Source of the DNA: Actinospineispora eucalypti
GTDB lineage: Bacteria > Actinomycetota > Actinomycetes > Mycobacteriales > Pseudonocardiaceae
Assembly: GCA_014208095.1 (NCBI GenBank)
Contig: JACHMT010000004.1
Coordinates: forward strand, 62,001 to 126,000
DNA: 64,000 nucleotides
Reading direction: 5' to 3'
The translations under genes were made by a program, and so were the position numbers. The notes beneath the pieces were generated by a model. That model did not search any database. It was not told where the DNA came from and saw only the letters and a list, made by a program, of their open reading frames with translations. Of this stretch, positions 16,893 through 23,888 are shown in pieces (position 1 is the stretch's first letter; each line of letters begins with the position of its first letter).

Positions 16893-17486
16893 GTGAGCGA
16901 GCAGCCGGAACTGGTGGTGGCGGACGCGTCGGCGTGGCGGGAGTGGTTGGCCACTCACCACGGCGACTCGGACGGCGTGTGGTTGGTGCTGGCCCGCAAG
17001 GGGGTCACCGAGCCGACCTCGCTGACCTACGCGCAGGCGTTGGACGAGGCGCTGTGCTTCGGCTGGATCGACGGCCAGGCGCGGGGCGGGGACACCCAGG
17101 TCTACCGGCAGCGGTACACCCCGCGCCGGGCGCGCAGCATCTGGTCGGTGCGCAACGTCTCGCTGGTGGAGGCGCTGCGCGCGGCCGGCCGGATGCACCC
17201 GGCCGGCGAGGCGGAGTTCGAGCGGGCCCGGGCGGACGGCCGGCTGGCCGCCGCGTACGAGGGGCCGGCGCGGGCCCAGGTGCCGGCGGACCTGGCCGCC
17301 GCGCTGGCCGGCGAGCCCCGGGCGGAGGCCATGTTCGACATCCTGACCAGCCAGAACCGGTACGCCATCCTGCACCGGTTGCACAACGTGAAGCGCGCCG
17401 AGACGCGCGCCCGCCGGCTGGCCCAGTTCGTCGAGATGCTCGCCCGGGGCGAAACCATCTACCCGCAGAAACGCACGTTGGGTTAG
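16893..17486 (+). CDS. YdeI/OmpD-associated family protein
   Basis: A 197-residue protein of the YdeI family (bacteriocin-protection, YdeI/OmpD-associated). The signature runs from GVWLVLARKG through YAQALDEALCFGWIDGQ to YTPRRARSIWSVRN. A helical C-terminal domain with FDILTSQNRYAILHRL ends it. The biochemical function is undetermined. I chose GTG 16893 because the domain begins about 15 residues later. Its stop overlaps that of the convergent efflux pump gene by 4 bp. Confidence 0.85.
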   Translation: MSEQPELVVADASAWREWLATHHGDSDGVWLVLARKGVTEPTSLTYAQALDEALCFGWIDGQARGGDTQVYRQRYTPRRARSIWSVRNVSLVEALRAAGRMHPAGEAEFERARADGRLAAAYEGPARAQVPADLAAALAGEPRAEAMFDILTSQNRYAILHRLHNVKRAETRARRLAQFVEMLARGETIYPQKRTLG

Positions 17487-18751
17487 TGCGTGACCGCCGG
17501 CACGCCGGGTGCCGGTAGGTCGTCCCGCTGCCACGGCCGGGCCATGAGCACCAGGAACAGCGTGGCCACCACCGTGCCGGCGGCCATCACCACGCCCATC
17601 GCCGGCGCGTCGTTGCCGAGCAGTCCGACCGTCGGCGAGGTGATCGCGCCGACGCCGAACTGGACCGCGCCGAGCAGCGCGGCCGCCGTGCCGGCCGCCT
17701 CCCCGTGCGCGGCCAGCGCCACGGCGGGCGCGTTCGGCAGCACCAGGCCGGTGAAGAACAGCACGGTCCACAGCGGAATCGCGACGCCGTACAAGCCGCC
17801 GAAGCCGGTGCCCGCCGTGACCAGCAGCAACAGCCCGGAGGCCGAGGCGAACATGCTGCCCGTGACCAGGATCTGGTGCGGCGCGAACCGGCGCAGCAGC
17901 CGCGCGTTCAGCTGGGTCGCGGCGATCAGCCACACCGCGCTGGCCCCGAACATCAGGCCGAACTGCCCCTGGTCCAGCCCGAACTGGCCCTGGAACACGA
18001 ACGACCCGCCGGCCACGAAGCCGAACAGCCCGGCCATGGCGAACCCGGCGACCAGCACCAACCCGACGAACCCGCGATCACGCAGCAGGCCTCCGTAGGT
18101 GCGCAGGGTGTCCCGCAGCTCCAGCGGGCGTCGCCGCGTGCGCGGCAGCGTCTCGGGCAGCGCGAACGCCGCGTAGACGGCGATGAGCAGCGAAAGTGTG
18201 CCCAGCGCGACGAACACCCCGCGCCAGTCCGTCCAGCTCAGCACCGCTGAGCCGAGCGTCGGAGCCAGTACCGGGGAAACCCCCATCACCAGGATCAGCC
18301 GGGAGAGCAGCGTGGCACCCTCCCGCTCGTCGTACAGGTCGCGCACCATGGCCAGGGCCAGCACCATGCCGGCCGACGCGCCCAACCCCTGCAACACCCG
18401 CGCCACCATCAGCAGCTCGATGTTGGGCGCCACCAGGCAGGCGACGGAGGCGATCACGTGCACCGCGGCGCCGGCCAACAGCGGCCGCCGCCGGCCCAGC
18501 GCGTCGGACAGCGGGCCGACCAGCAGCTGGCCCAGGCCGAGCCCGAGCAGCGTCCCGGTGAGCGTGAGCTGGATGGTGGATTCGCTGGTCAGCAGGTCGG
18601 CCGCGATCTTCGGCAGGGCCGGCAGGTACATGTCGATGGACAGTGGCCCCAGTGCCACCAGCGCGCCGAGCACCACGGCCAGCCGGAGCTGGCTGGGTCG
18701 GCGGACGCCGTTCGAGTCAGTCTGTGTTAATCGATCGTCGGCGAGAGTCAC
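17483..18751 (-). CDS. Bcr/CflA-type MFS multidrug efflux transporter
   Basis: A 422-residue major facilitator with 12 predicted helices. LSIDMYLPALPKIAADL near the N-terminus is the family hallmark of Bcr/CflA (sulfonamide/bicyclomycin/chloramphenicol) drug:H+ antiporters, and GQLLVGPLSDALGRRRPLL is the MFS motif A between helices 2 and 3. It sits alone on its strand and is convergent with the YdeI-like gene. The 182-bp region in front of it must hold its promoter. Confidence 0.9.
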   Translation of the reverse strand: MTLADDRLTQTDSNGVRRPSQLRLAVVLGALVALGPLSIDMYLPALPKIAADLLTSESTIQLTLTGTLLGLGLGQLLVGPLSDALGRRRPLLAGAAVHVIASVACLVAPNIELLMVARVLQGLGASAGMVLALAMVRDLYDEREGATLLSRLILVMGVSPVLAPTLGSAVLSWTDWRGVFVALGTLSLLIAVYAAFALPETLPRTRRRPLELRDTLRTYGGLLRDRGFVGLVLVAGFAMAGLFGFVAGGSFVFQGQFGLDQGQFGLMFGASAVWLIAATQLNARLLRRFAPHQILVTGSMFASASGLLLLVTAGTGFGGLYGVAIPLWTVLFFTGLVLPNAPAVALAAHGEAAGTAAALLGAVQFGVGAITSPTVGLLGNDAPAMGVVMAAGTVVATLFLVLMARPWQRDDLPAPGVPAVTH

Positions 18752-18933
18752 GGACGGTTGTCAACGCTGTGCGTTCCCGGTTGTTCCGGCCACCCGTCCG
18801 GATGTGAAGTAACCCAATTCAGTTGACTCGGATCCCGGGAAAGCCGCAGGGTAGTGCCGGTTCCGCCGGACGCGCCACCACACGATCGGGGGGCGCCGGT
18901 ATTCAATCCGCACGGACAGGCGATAGTTCATTC

Positions 18934-19434
18934 ATGAGGCTCTCCCGCATCGCGCTCATCCTGGTGTCGTTCGCCGCGCTCGGCGTCGGCGTGTGGCTGG
19001 GGCTCACCCCGATCCGCGCCCAGATGACCGCAATCAGCCCCGACCTGCGGCGGCTCGACGTGTCCTGCGGCAATGGCTACCTGGGCGAGAGCCCTCGGGT
19101 GCTACCCGGCGACGCCATCGAGCCGCCCGGGGAGCGGGGCGTGCTGGTCCGGGTTTCCGATTACCGCGCGTACTGTGACCCGGCGGTCGGCCAGCGCCGG
19201 CTGGGCTCCTGGGCGCTCACCGCGCTGGGCGCGCTCGGGTTGGCCATCACGCTGGCCGGGGCAGGCCAGCGCGGCCCGGTCGAGCCGCCCGCGCCCAAGC
19301 CCGCCAAGTCCCGCCGCAAGTCCTCCGACGACGACCCGGAACCCGACGCCGACCCGGACCCCGGCCCCACCCCGCCCAAAACCGTAGGCGAACTAGCCGC
19401 CGAGCGCGGCCTAACCACCCGCCCCACCGACTGA
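18934..19434 (+). CDS. Two-helix membrane protein of unknown function
   Basis: A 166-residue protein with a hydrophobic helix near the N-terminus (about residues 6-24), a small external domain with two cysteines (VSCGNG and RAYCDP), a second helix (about 95-112) and a charged cytoplasmic tail rich in D, P and K. Start ATG 18934 is chosen because it begins with MRLSR ahead of the first helix; the longer frame would add about 37 residues. Not recognised. Its TGA stop is the first three bases of a 22-bp repeat array. Confidence 0.65.
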   Translation: MRLSRIALILVSFAALGVGVWLGLTPIRAQMTAISPDLRRLDVSCGNGYLGESPRVLPGDAIEPPGERGVLVRVSDYRAYCDPAVGQRRLGSWALTALGALGLAITLAGAGQRGPVEPPAPKPAKSRRKSSDDDPEPDADPDPGPTPPKTVGELAAERGLTTRPTD

Positions 19435-19620
19435 TTCAGTCCCTTCCGCACCCTGATTCAGTCGGTTCCGCACCCTGTTTCAGTGGGTTCCGCACCCTGT
19501 TTCAGTCGGTTTGGCACCCTGTTTCAGTGGGTTTGGCACCCTGATTCAGTGGGTTTGGCACCATGTTTCAGTGGGTTTGGCACCATGTTTCAGTCGGTTT
19601 GGCAGGGTGGTTCAGTCAGT
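19432..19620. repeat. 22-bp tandem repeat array (seven full units)
   Basis: Seven contiguous 22-bp units start at 19449, 19471, 19493, 19515, 19537, 19559 and 19581, with partial units on both sides. Each reads CACCCTG, then (A/T)TTCAGT, then (C/G)GGTT(T/C)(G/C)G. There are no spacers. The array fills the whole gap between two convergent genes and contains the stop codons of both (TGA 19432-19434 on +, TGA 19618-19616 on -). The reverse complement carries the GACTGAA(T/A)C core seen in the other arrays of this window. Confidence 0.85.
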
Positions 19621-20473
19621 CGCCGGCCAGTTCGGAGCCGGTCGGGATCCACCGGCCGGAGTCGCGCCAGCGGACCGCCTCGGCGAAGCCGTGCTCGGCG
19701 GCGTAGTCGCGGAACCAGCGGCCCTCCGGGGAGTGCCGGGTGATGCCGTCGAACAGGGTGGCGAGCAGTTGGGTGCCGGCCATGCCCATGTTGTCGTAGG
19801 CCTGGTTGATCATCAGTTTCTGCATGACCAGCTGGTTCACCGGCACCCCGGCGATCCGGTCGGCCAGACCCTCCACGGCGGCGTCCAGCTTGCCCGCCGG
19901 CACCGCCTCCAGCACCAGCCCCCACTCGGCGGCAGTCTCCCCGGAGATTGTGTCGCCGGTGAACAGCATCCGCTTGGCCTTTTCCGCGCCCAACCGGTAG
20001 ACCCACATCGCGGTGGTCGGGCATCCCCACACCCGCGCCGGCATGTACCCGATCCGGGCGTCCGTCGCCATGATCACCTGGTCGCAACAGAGGGCGATGT
20101 CGCTGCCCCCGGCGACCGCGTATCCGTGCACCTTGGCGATGGTCGGCTTGAGCGAGCGCCACAGTGACATGAAGTGGTCGGTGTTGCGCTTCATCATCTG
20201 GAAGTCCTTGATCGGGTCCCAGACCGGCGGCTGGAAGGCCTCGCCGGCCTCCGCGTACCGCTTCAGGTCGTAGCCGGCGCAGAACGCGCGGCCCTCCCCG
20301 CTCAGGATGATCACGTGCACGTCCGGGTCGTCGTTCGCCCGGGCGACGGCCGCCGACAGCTCGACGGCCATCTCGGCGGTGATCGCGTTGAGCTGTTCGG
20401 GCCGGTTGAGCGTGAGGTACGCCTTGCGGTCGGCCACCCGGTAGCGCAGCGTGTGGAACTCTTCGGCGGACAT
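19616..20473 (-). CDS. Crotonase-superfamily protein (enoyl-CoA hydratase-like)
   Basis: A 285-residue crotonase-fold protein. The CoA-binding and oxyanion segments are clear: LNRPEQLNAIT, AFCAGYDLKRY, and VHGYAVAGGSDIALCCD. Both usual catalytic glutamates are replaced: the first is Asp in GGSDIA (normally GCELA) and the second is Ala in MPARVWG (normally PE). A plain enoyl-CoA hydratase is therefore unlikely, and another crotonase chemistry (isomerase, dehalogenase or C-C hydrolase) is possible. The C-terminal part (RWFRDYAAEHG) is longer than usual. Its stop codon lies in a tandem repeat array. It stands about 60 bp from the next repeat array upstream. Confidence 0.8.
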   Translation of the reverse strand: MSAEEFHTLRYRVADRKAYLTLNRPEQLNAITAEMAVELSAAVARANDDPDVHVIILSGEGRAFCAGYDLKRYAEAGEAFQPPVWDPIKDFQMMKRNTDHFMSLWRSLKPTIAKVHGYAVAGGSDIALCCDQVIMATDARIGYMPARVWGCPTTAMWVYRLGAEKAKRMLFTGDTISGETAAEWGLVLEAVPAGKLDAAVEGLADRIAGVPVNQLVMQKLMINQAYDNMGMAGTQLLATLFDGITRHSPEGRWFRDYAAEHGFAEAVRWRDSGRWIPTGSELAGD

Positions 20474-20529
20474 GCCGCCATGGTTTCACAGTCAGGTCGG
20501 ACTGTGAACGGGCGTAGATGTGCCATCTC

Positions 20530-20585
20530 GACTGAATCACCCTGCTGAAGTGACTGAATCGGGGTGCTGGAGTGACTGAATCAGG
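20530..20585. repeat. 22-bp tandem repeat, 2.5 units
   Basis: Units at 20530-20551 (GACTGAATCA then CCCTGCTGAAGT) and 20552-20573 (GACTGAATCG then GGGTGCTGGAGT) are followed by a partial copy. The partial copy contains the TGA stop (20583-20581) of the minus-strand tetR gene. Confidence 0.8.
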
Positions 20586-21123
20586 GGGGTGGTGGGGGGT
20601 GGGGGTGGAGGTGGGGGGCGAGGATGGCGTCGGCCAGGGCGGGGTCGTCGCGGAGGATTGAGGTGAGGGCCAGGCCGCGCAGCACCATGAGCAAGGACTC
20701 GAGTTCGGTGCGGGTGGGGAAATCGGGGGCCAGTACATCGCGTACCGCGCGGCCGATCTCCCGCTGCGAGGGCAGCAGCGCGGCGCGCAGCTCGGGGTCG
20801 GTGCGGGCGGCCAGCCAGAGCTCCAGCCCGGCCTGGAAGAACGGGCCGGACATGGCCGCACGGACGGCGGCGACCCGTTCCGAGCGGGTGTCCGGCGCGG
20901 TGGCGCGGATCTGCCCGAGCTGGACCTCGGCGATGTGCCCGATGGCGGCGGCCAGCAGGTCGCCCTTGGACCGGAAGTGGTGCAGCAACGCGCCCCGGGA
21001 CACCCCGGCGCGCTGCTGGATGCGCTGCGTGGTCGTGCCGGCGTAACCGTGCTCGATCAGGCACTCCACCGTGGTCTCCAGCAACAGCCGGCGCGTCCGG
21101 TCGCGCTGTTCGCGCCGGGTCAT
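20581..21123 (-). CDS. TetR/AcrR family transcriptional regulator
   Basis: A 180-residue TetR regulator. The helix-turn-helix is at the N-terminus (RRLLLETTVECLIEHGYAGTTTQRIQQRAGVSRGALLHHF). The start is ATG 21123 or the GTG nine bases upstream; neither has a clear ribosome binding site. The protein ends in an odd tail HLHPHPPPPP, created by a G-rich run just before the repeat array that supplies its stop codon. A 22-bp palindrome in the gap to the divergent hydrolase gene is the likely operator. Confidence 0.85.
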   Translation of the reverse strand: MTRREQRDRTRRLLLETTVECLIEHGYAGTTTQRIQQRAGVSRGALLHHFRSKGDLLAAAIGHIAEVQLGQIRATAPDTRSERVAAVRAAMSGPFFQAGLELWLAARTDPELRAALLPSQREIGRAVRDVLAPDFPTRTELESLLMVLRGLALTSILRDDPALADAILAPHLHPHPPPPP

Positions 21124-21162
21124 GGTGGCCACTCGGGGGAGCCTACCGGCGCGGGATGCTAG

Positions 21163-21184
21163 ACAGACCGTCCAGACGGACTGT
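21163..21184. promoter_or_regulatory. TetR operator
   Basis: ACAGACCGTC-CA-GACGGACTGT is an inverted repeat with one mismatch in each 10-bp arm. It sits between the divergent tetR and alpha/beta hydrolase genes, 13 bp ahead of the hydrolase ATG. GACCGTC/GACGGTC arms are frequent in TetR operators. Confidence 0.72.
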
Positions 21185-21197
21185 TAAATCCGCGGTC

Positions 21198-22127
21198 ATG
21201 GTTGAGGTGACCGAGGTGAGCATTCCGGTGCGGTTCCGGGGCGGCGCCGGGGCGCTGGCGGGCACGCTGACCGTGCCGGACGGCGGCGCGCGGGCCGTCC
21301 AGCTGCTGGTGCACGGGTACAGCTACGCGCGCTACTACTGGGACTTCCCGTACCAGCCCGAGACCTACTCCTACGTGCGCGCGGCGACGGCCGCCGGGTA
21401 CGCCACGCTGGCCGTCGACCGGCTCGGCGACGGCGCGTCCACCCGCCCGGCCGGGTACCGGCTGACCTGGGGAAACGCCGCGCTCACCGTGGCCAGGGCG
21501 GTCACCGCGCTGCGCTCCGGGGAGCTGGGCCACCGGTTCGACCGGGTGGTCTATGCCGGGCACAGCTACGGGTCGGCGGTGGGCTTCCTGGTGGCCGCCC
21601 GACACCCCGGGGTGAACGCGCTGATCAGCACCGGCGCCACCCACCGGCCGAACGTGCCGGAGATGACCAAGCTGCAACTGATGTCCCCGCCGGTCGGGCG
21701 GAACCCGGAGACCGGTGCCCGCGACCCGCTGTACACCACCACGGCGGCGGGCCGGCGCGGGTTCTTCTACCGGGTGGCCAACGCCGACCCCGAGGTGATC
21801 GCCGCGGACGAACGGCTCAAGCAGACCGCCGGCGCGCTGGAGATCCCCACCGCCGTGCCGATGATGTTCAACGGGGTGAGCCGGGAGACCAACATCCCGG
21901 TGCTGGTGGTGCTCGGCGACCGGGACGCGATCTTCACCGGCCGGTTCTGCGCCGACGTCTCATCGGACGAGGCGCTGGCCGCCTCCGAGCGGCGCTTCTT
22001 CGGGCCGCTGGCCACCGTGGAGGGCGCGGTCATCCCGGACGCCGGCCACGACCTCAACCTGGAGCGCACCGCCCCCAAGACCTACGACCGCATGCTCGAG
22101 TTCACCGCCCGCCACGCGCCCGCCTAA
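21198..22127 (+). CDS. Alpha/beta hydrolase
   Basis: A 309-residue alpha/beta-hydrolase. The oxyanion strand is VQLLVHGYSYARYYWDFP, the nucleophile elbow is YAGHSYGSAVG (Ser), the acid is probably the Asp in VLGDRDAIF, and the histidine is in IPDAGHDLN. It resembles esterase/lipase-like proteins of actinobacteria, and the substrate is unknown. Start ATG 21198 is preferred over an upstream start inside the operator. It is likely repressed by the divergent TetR. Its TAA stop is part of a long inverted repeat shared with the convergent ferredoxin gene. Confidence 0.85.
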   Translation: MVEVTEVSIPVRFRGGAGALAGTLTVPDGGARAVQLLVHGYSYARYYWDFPYQPETYSYVRAATAAGYATLAVDRLGDGASTRPAGYRLTWGNAALTVARAVTALRSGELGHRFDRVVYAGHSYGSAVGFLVAARHPGVNALISTGATHRPNVPEMTKLQLMSPPVGRNPETGARDPLYTTTAAGRRGFFYRVANADPEVIAADERLKQTAGALEIPTAVPMMFNGVSRETNIPVLVVLGDRDAIFTGRFCADVSSDEALAASERRFFGPLATVEGAVIPDAGHDLNLERTAPKTYDRMLEFTARHAPA

Positions 22128-22273
22128 CCCCATATCGCGCGCCCCGCCAGCCCATATCGCGCGTTCCACCATGTCGTGTCGCGGGTTCTGCCGGCCACGC
22201 GCAGCCGCGAATTCCGCGACACAGCACGGAGAGACCCGCGATATGGGCTGGTGGGATCCGCGATATGGGGTTA
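22125..22273. terminator. Nested long inverted repeat between convergent genes
   Basis: There are three nested inverted pairs. TAACCCCATATCGCG (22125-22139) matches 22259-22273 exactly (15 bp). CCAGCCCATATCGCG (22147-22161) matches 22237-22251 exactly (15 bp). GTGTCGCGG (22176-22184) matches 22214-22222 (9 bp). The outer arms include the TAA stops of both convergent genes. The transcript from either side can fold into a hairpin of about 149 bases, so termination is the simplest role. The repeated CATATCGCG words suggest a duplicated element. Confidence 0.75.
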
Positions 22274-22549
22274 GTCGTAGGTGACGGACAGGTTGGGGGT
22301 TACGGGGAGGGACTGGCAGGCCAGGATGTAGCCGTCGGCCAGGTCGGTGGCGTCGAGCACCTCGTTGCGGCGCATCTTCACCTCGCCCTCGGTGACCTGG
22401 CAGACGCAGGCGCCGCAGCGGCCTTCCTCGCAGGAGGACGGGGCGTCCAGGCCGCGCAGGCGCAGCAGCTCCAGCAGCGTGGTGTCCGGAGGCCAGTCGT
22501 GCTCGGTCTCCTCGCCGTCCATGCTCACGCGGACCCGGTGATCAGTCAT
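22271..22549 (-). CDS. Plant-type 2Fe-2S ferredoxin of the steroid hydroxylase operon
   Basis: A 92-residue ferredoxin. The cluster ligands are in SSCEEGRCGACVC with a distant LACQS cysteine, the Cx4CxxC...C pattern of plant-type 2Fe-2S domains. It corresponds to the C-terminal ferredoxin domain of KshB-type reductases but lacks the FAD/NAD module, so a separate reductase must feed it. It overlaps the CxxC protein gene by 4 bp, which in turn overlaps kshA. The co-translated position makes it the likely electron donor of KshA. Start ATG 22549 is fixed by the overlap. Confidence 0.85.
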   Translation of the reverse strand: MTDHRVRVSMDGEETEHDWPPDTTLLELLRLRGLDAPSSCEEGRCGACVCQVTEGEVKMRRNEVLDATDLADGYILACQSLPVTPNLSVTYD

Positions 22550-22767
22550 TCGGAGATCACCAGTGCCCCCTCGAGAACCGCCGACTCCACCGTCCGGCGC
22601 AGGTGCGGGCAGCCGTCCCGCACCGTGAAGGCGGGGCAGCGGCGCATCGCTTCGGTGCTCCACTGGATGCTGGTCTGCGCGGCGCTGCTCTTCGCCACCT
22701 CGACCTTGCCGCCGCAGTTTACGCAGGTCAGCGCGATCAGCGGGCCCAGCCCGTCCGGTCCGATCAC
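22546..22767 (-). CDS. Small cysteine-rich protein between kshA and ferredoxin
   Basis: A 73-residue protein starting with GTG 22767, which overlaps the kshA stop codon (GTGA); its own stop overlaps the ferredoxin start (ATGA). Cysteines occur as LTCVNCGG (residues 15-18), RRCP (44) and DGCPH (53), with a histidine, so it may bind zinc or an iron-sulfur cluster. The QWSTEAMRRCP segment is distinctive. I do not know its function; a maturation or electron-transfer accessory role for KshA is inferred from position only. Confidence 0.72.
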   Translation of the reverse strand: MIGPDGLGPLIALTCVNCGGKVEVAKSSAAQTSIQWSTEAMRRCPAFTVRDGCPHLRRTVESAVLEGALVISE

Positions 22768-23888
22768 GTGACGGGCTCCTTGCGCGCCATGTTCTCCCGG
22801 ACCTCCTCCTCCCAGGCCGCCACGGCGTGGGTGGTGTCCACCTCGAACTCGAACCGCCCGGTCATCTCCTCGGTGACGTCCTCGACGTCGGTGTAGAACT
22901 GCTCGTACCAGCGGCGCAGCTGGTAGACCGGGCCGTCCTCCTCGCACAGCAGCGGGTTGTCGATCCGGGCCTTGTTCTTCCAGATGTGCACGTCCTGCAG
23001 GAACCCGTCGCCCAGGCCCTTGGCGAACTGCCTGGCCAGCTTGGCCGCCTGCTCCTCGGTCAGCCCCGGTGGCTGCCGCAGCGCCACCGCCCACTGGAGC
23101 ATGAACGAGTCCGGCGTCACCGGGTAGTGACAGTTGATCATGATAGTCTCGAGCTCGAAACCCTTGAAGTCGTGCCACAGCCAGTCGATCATGTAGGCCG
23201 GCCCGTAGTAGGTGGCCTCGGAGCGCAGCGCGTTGTCCTTGTCCGAGTAGGCCGAGTTGGCGTAGACGTCCGGACGGCCCCGGTTGTTCAGGTACTGCGT
23301 CGCGGTGTGCCCCTCGAAGACGTTCTTGAAGTAGGTCGGGAAGCCGAAGTGCACGTAGTAGAAGTGCGCCATGTCGGAGACGTTGTCGATCAGCTCCCGG
23401 CAGTTCACCCCGTCGATGAGCTCCGAGTTCCAGGTCCAGTCGCTCCACTCGCCGGAGTCCAGGCCGTCGATCTTCGGGATGATCACGTCCGGCGGCGGCG
23501 GGTTGTTCTGGGGGTCGTGCCACATGAACAGCTGGCCGTTCTCCTCACAGGTCGGCCAGGTGCGGGTGCGGGCCAGCTTGGGCACCCGGCGGGCGTAGGG
23601 GATGTCCACGCAGCGCCCGTTGCCGGCCCACCGCCAGTCGTGGAACGGGCAGGCCACCGCGTCGCCCTTCACGCTGCCCTGGGTGAGGTCGCCGCCCATG
23701 TGCCGGCAGTACCCGTCCAGCACGTTCAGCTTCCCGGTGCTGTCCGCGAACACCACCAGCTTGGTGCCGAACGCCTGGATGGCGTGCGGCTTGCCGTCCC
23801 GGAACGGCTCGGCCAGCCCCAGGCAGTGCCAGCCCCGGGCATATCGGGTCGGCGGTGTTCCCGCCTCGATGTCGCGTACGTCGGTCAT
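22764..23888 (-). CDS. kshA: 3-ketosteroid 9-alpha-monooxygenase, oxygenase component
   Basis: A 374-residue Rieske oxygenase that hydroxylates C9 of 3-ketosteroids. With delta1-dehydrogenation this leads to opening of ring B. The Rieske ligands are C61, H63, C80 and H83 (CRHMGG and CPFHDWRW). The mononuclear iron motif DMAHFYYVH gives H175 and H180. The sequence follows KshA closely, for example in RYARGWHCLG and FGTKLVVF. ATG 23888 overlaps the kstD stop codon. The order kstD-kshA-CxxC-ferredoxin is translationally coupled throughout, behind a KstR-type box at 25580. Confidence 0.94.
   Translation of the reverse strand: MTDVRDIEAGTPPTRYARGWHCLGLAEPFRDGKPHAIQAFGTKLVVFADSTGKLNVLDGYCRHMGGDLTQGSVKGDAVACPFHDWRWAGNGRCVDIPYARRVPKLARTRTWPTCEENGQLFMWHDPQNNPPPPDVIIPKIDGLDSGEWSDWTWNSELIDGVNCRELIDNVSDMAHFYYVHFGFPTYFKNVFEGHTATQYLNNRGRPDVYANSAYSDKDNALRSEATYYGPAYMIDWLWHDFKGFELETIMINCHYPVTPDSFMLQWAVALRQPPGLTEEQAAKLARQFAKGLGDGFLQDVHIWKNKARIDNPLLCEEDGPVYQLRRWYEQFYTDVEDVTEEMTGRFEFEVDTTHAVAAWEEEVRENMARKEPVT

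Noticed and set aside
19432..19620. The 22-bp array as a CRISPR
   Set aside because: Units are contiguous with no unique spacers, and no cas gene is present.
20581..21123. This TetR as KstR or KstR2
   Set aside because: Its adjacent operator (ACAGACCGTC type) does not resemble the KstR boxes and it is divergent from an unrelated hydrolase.
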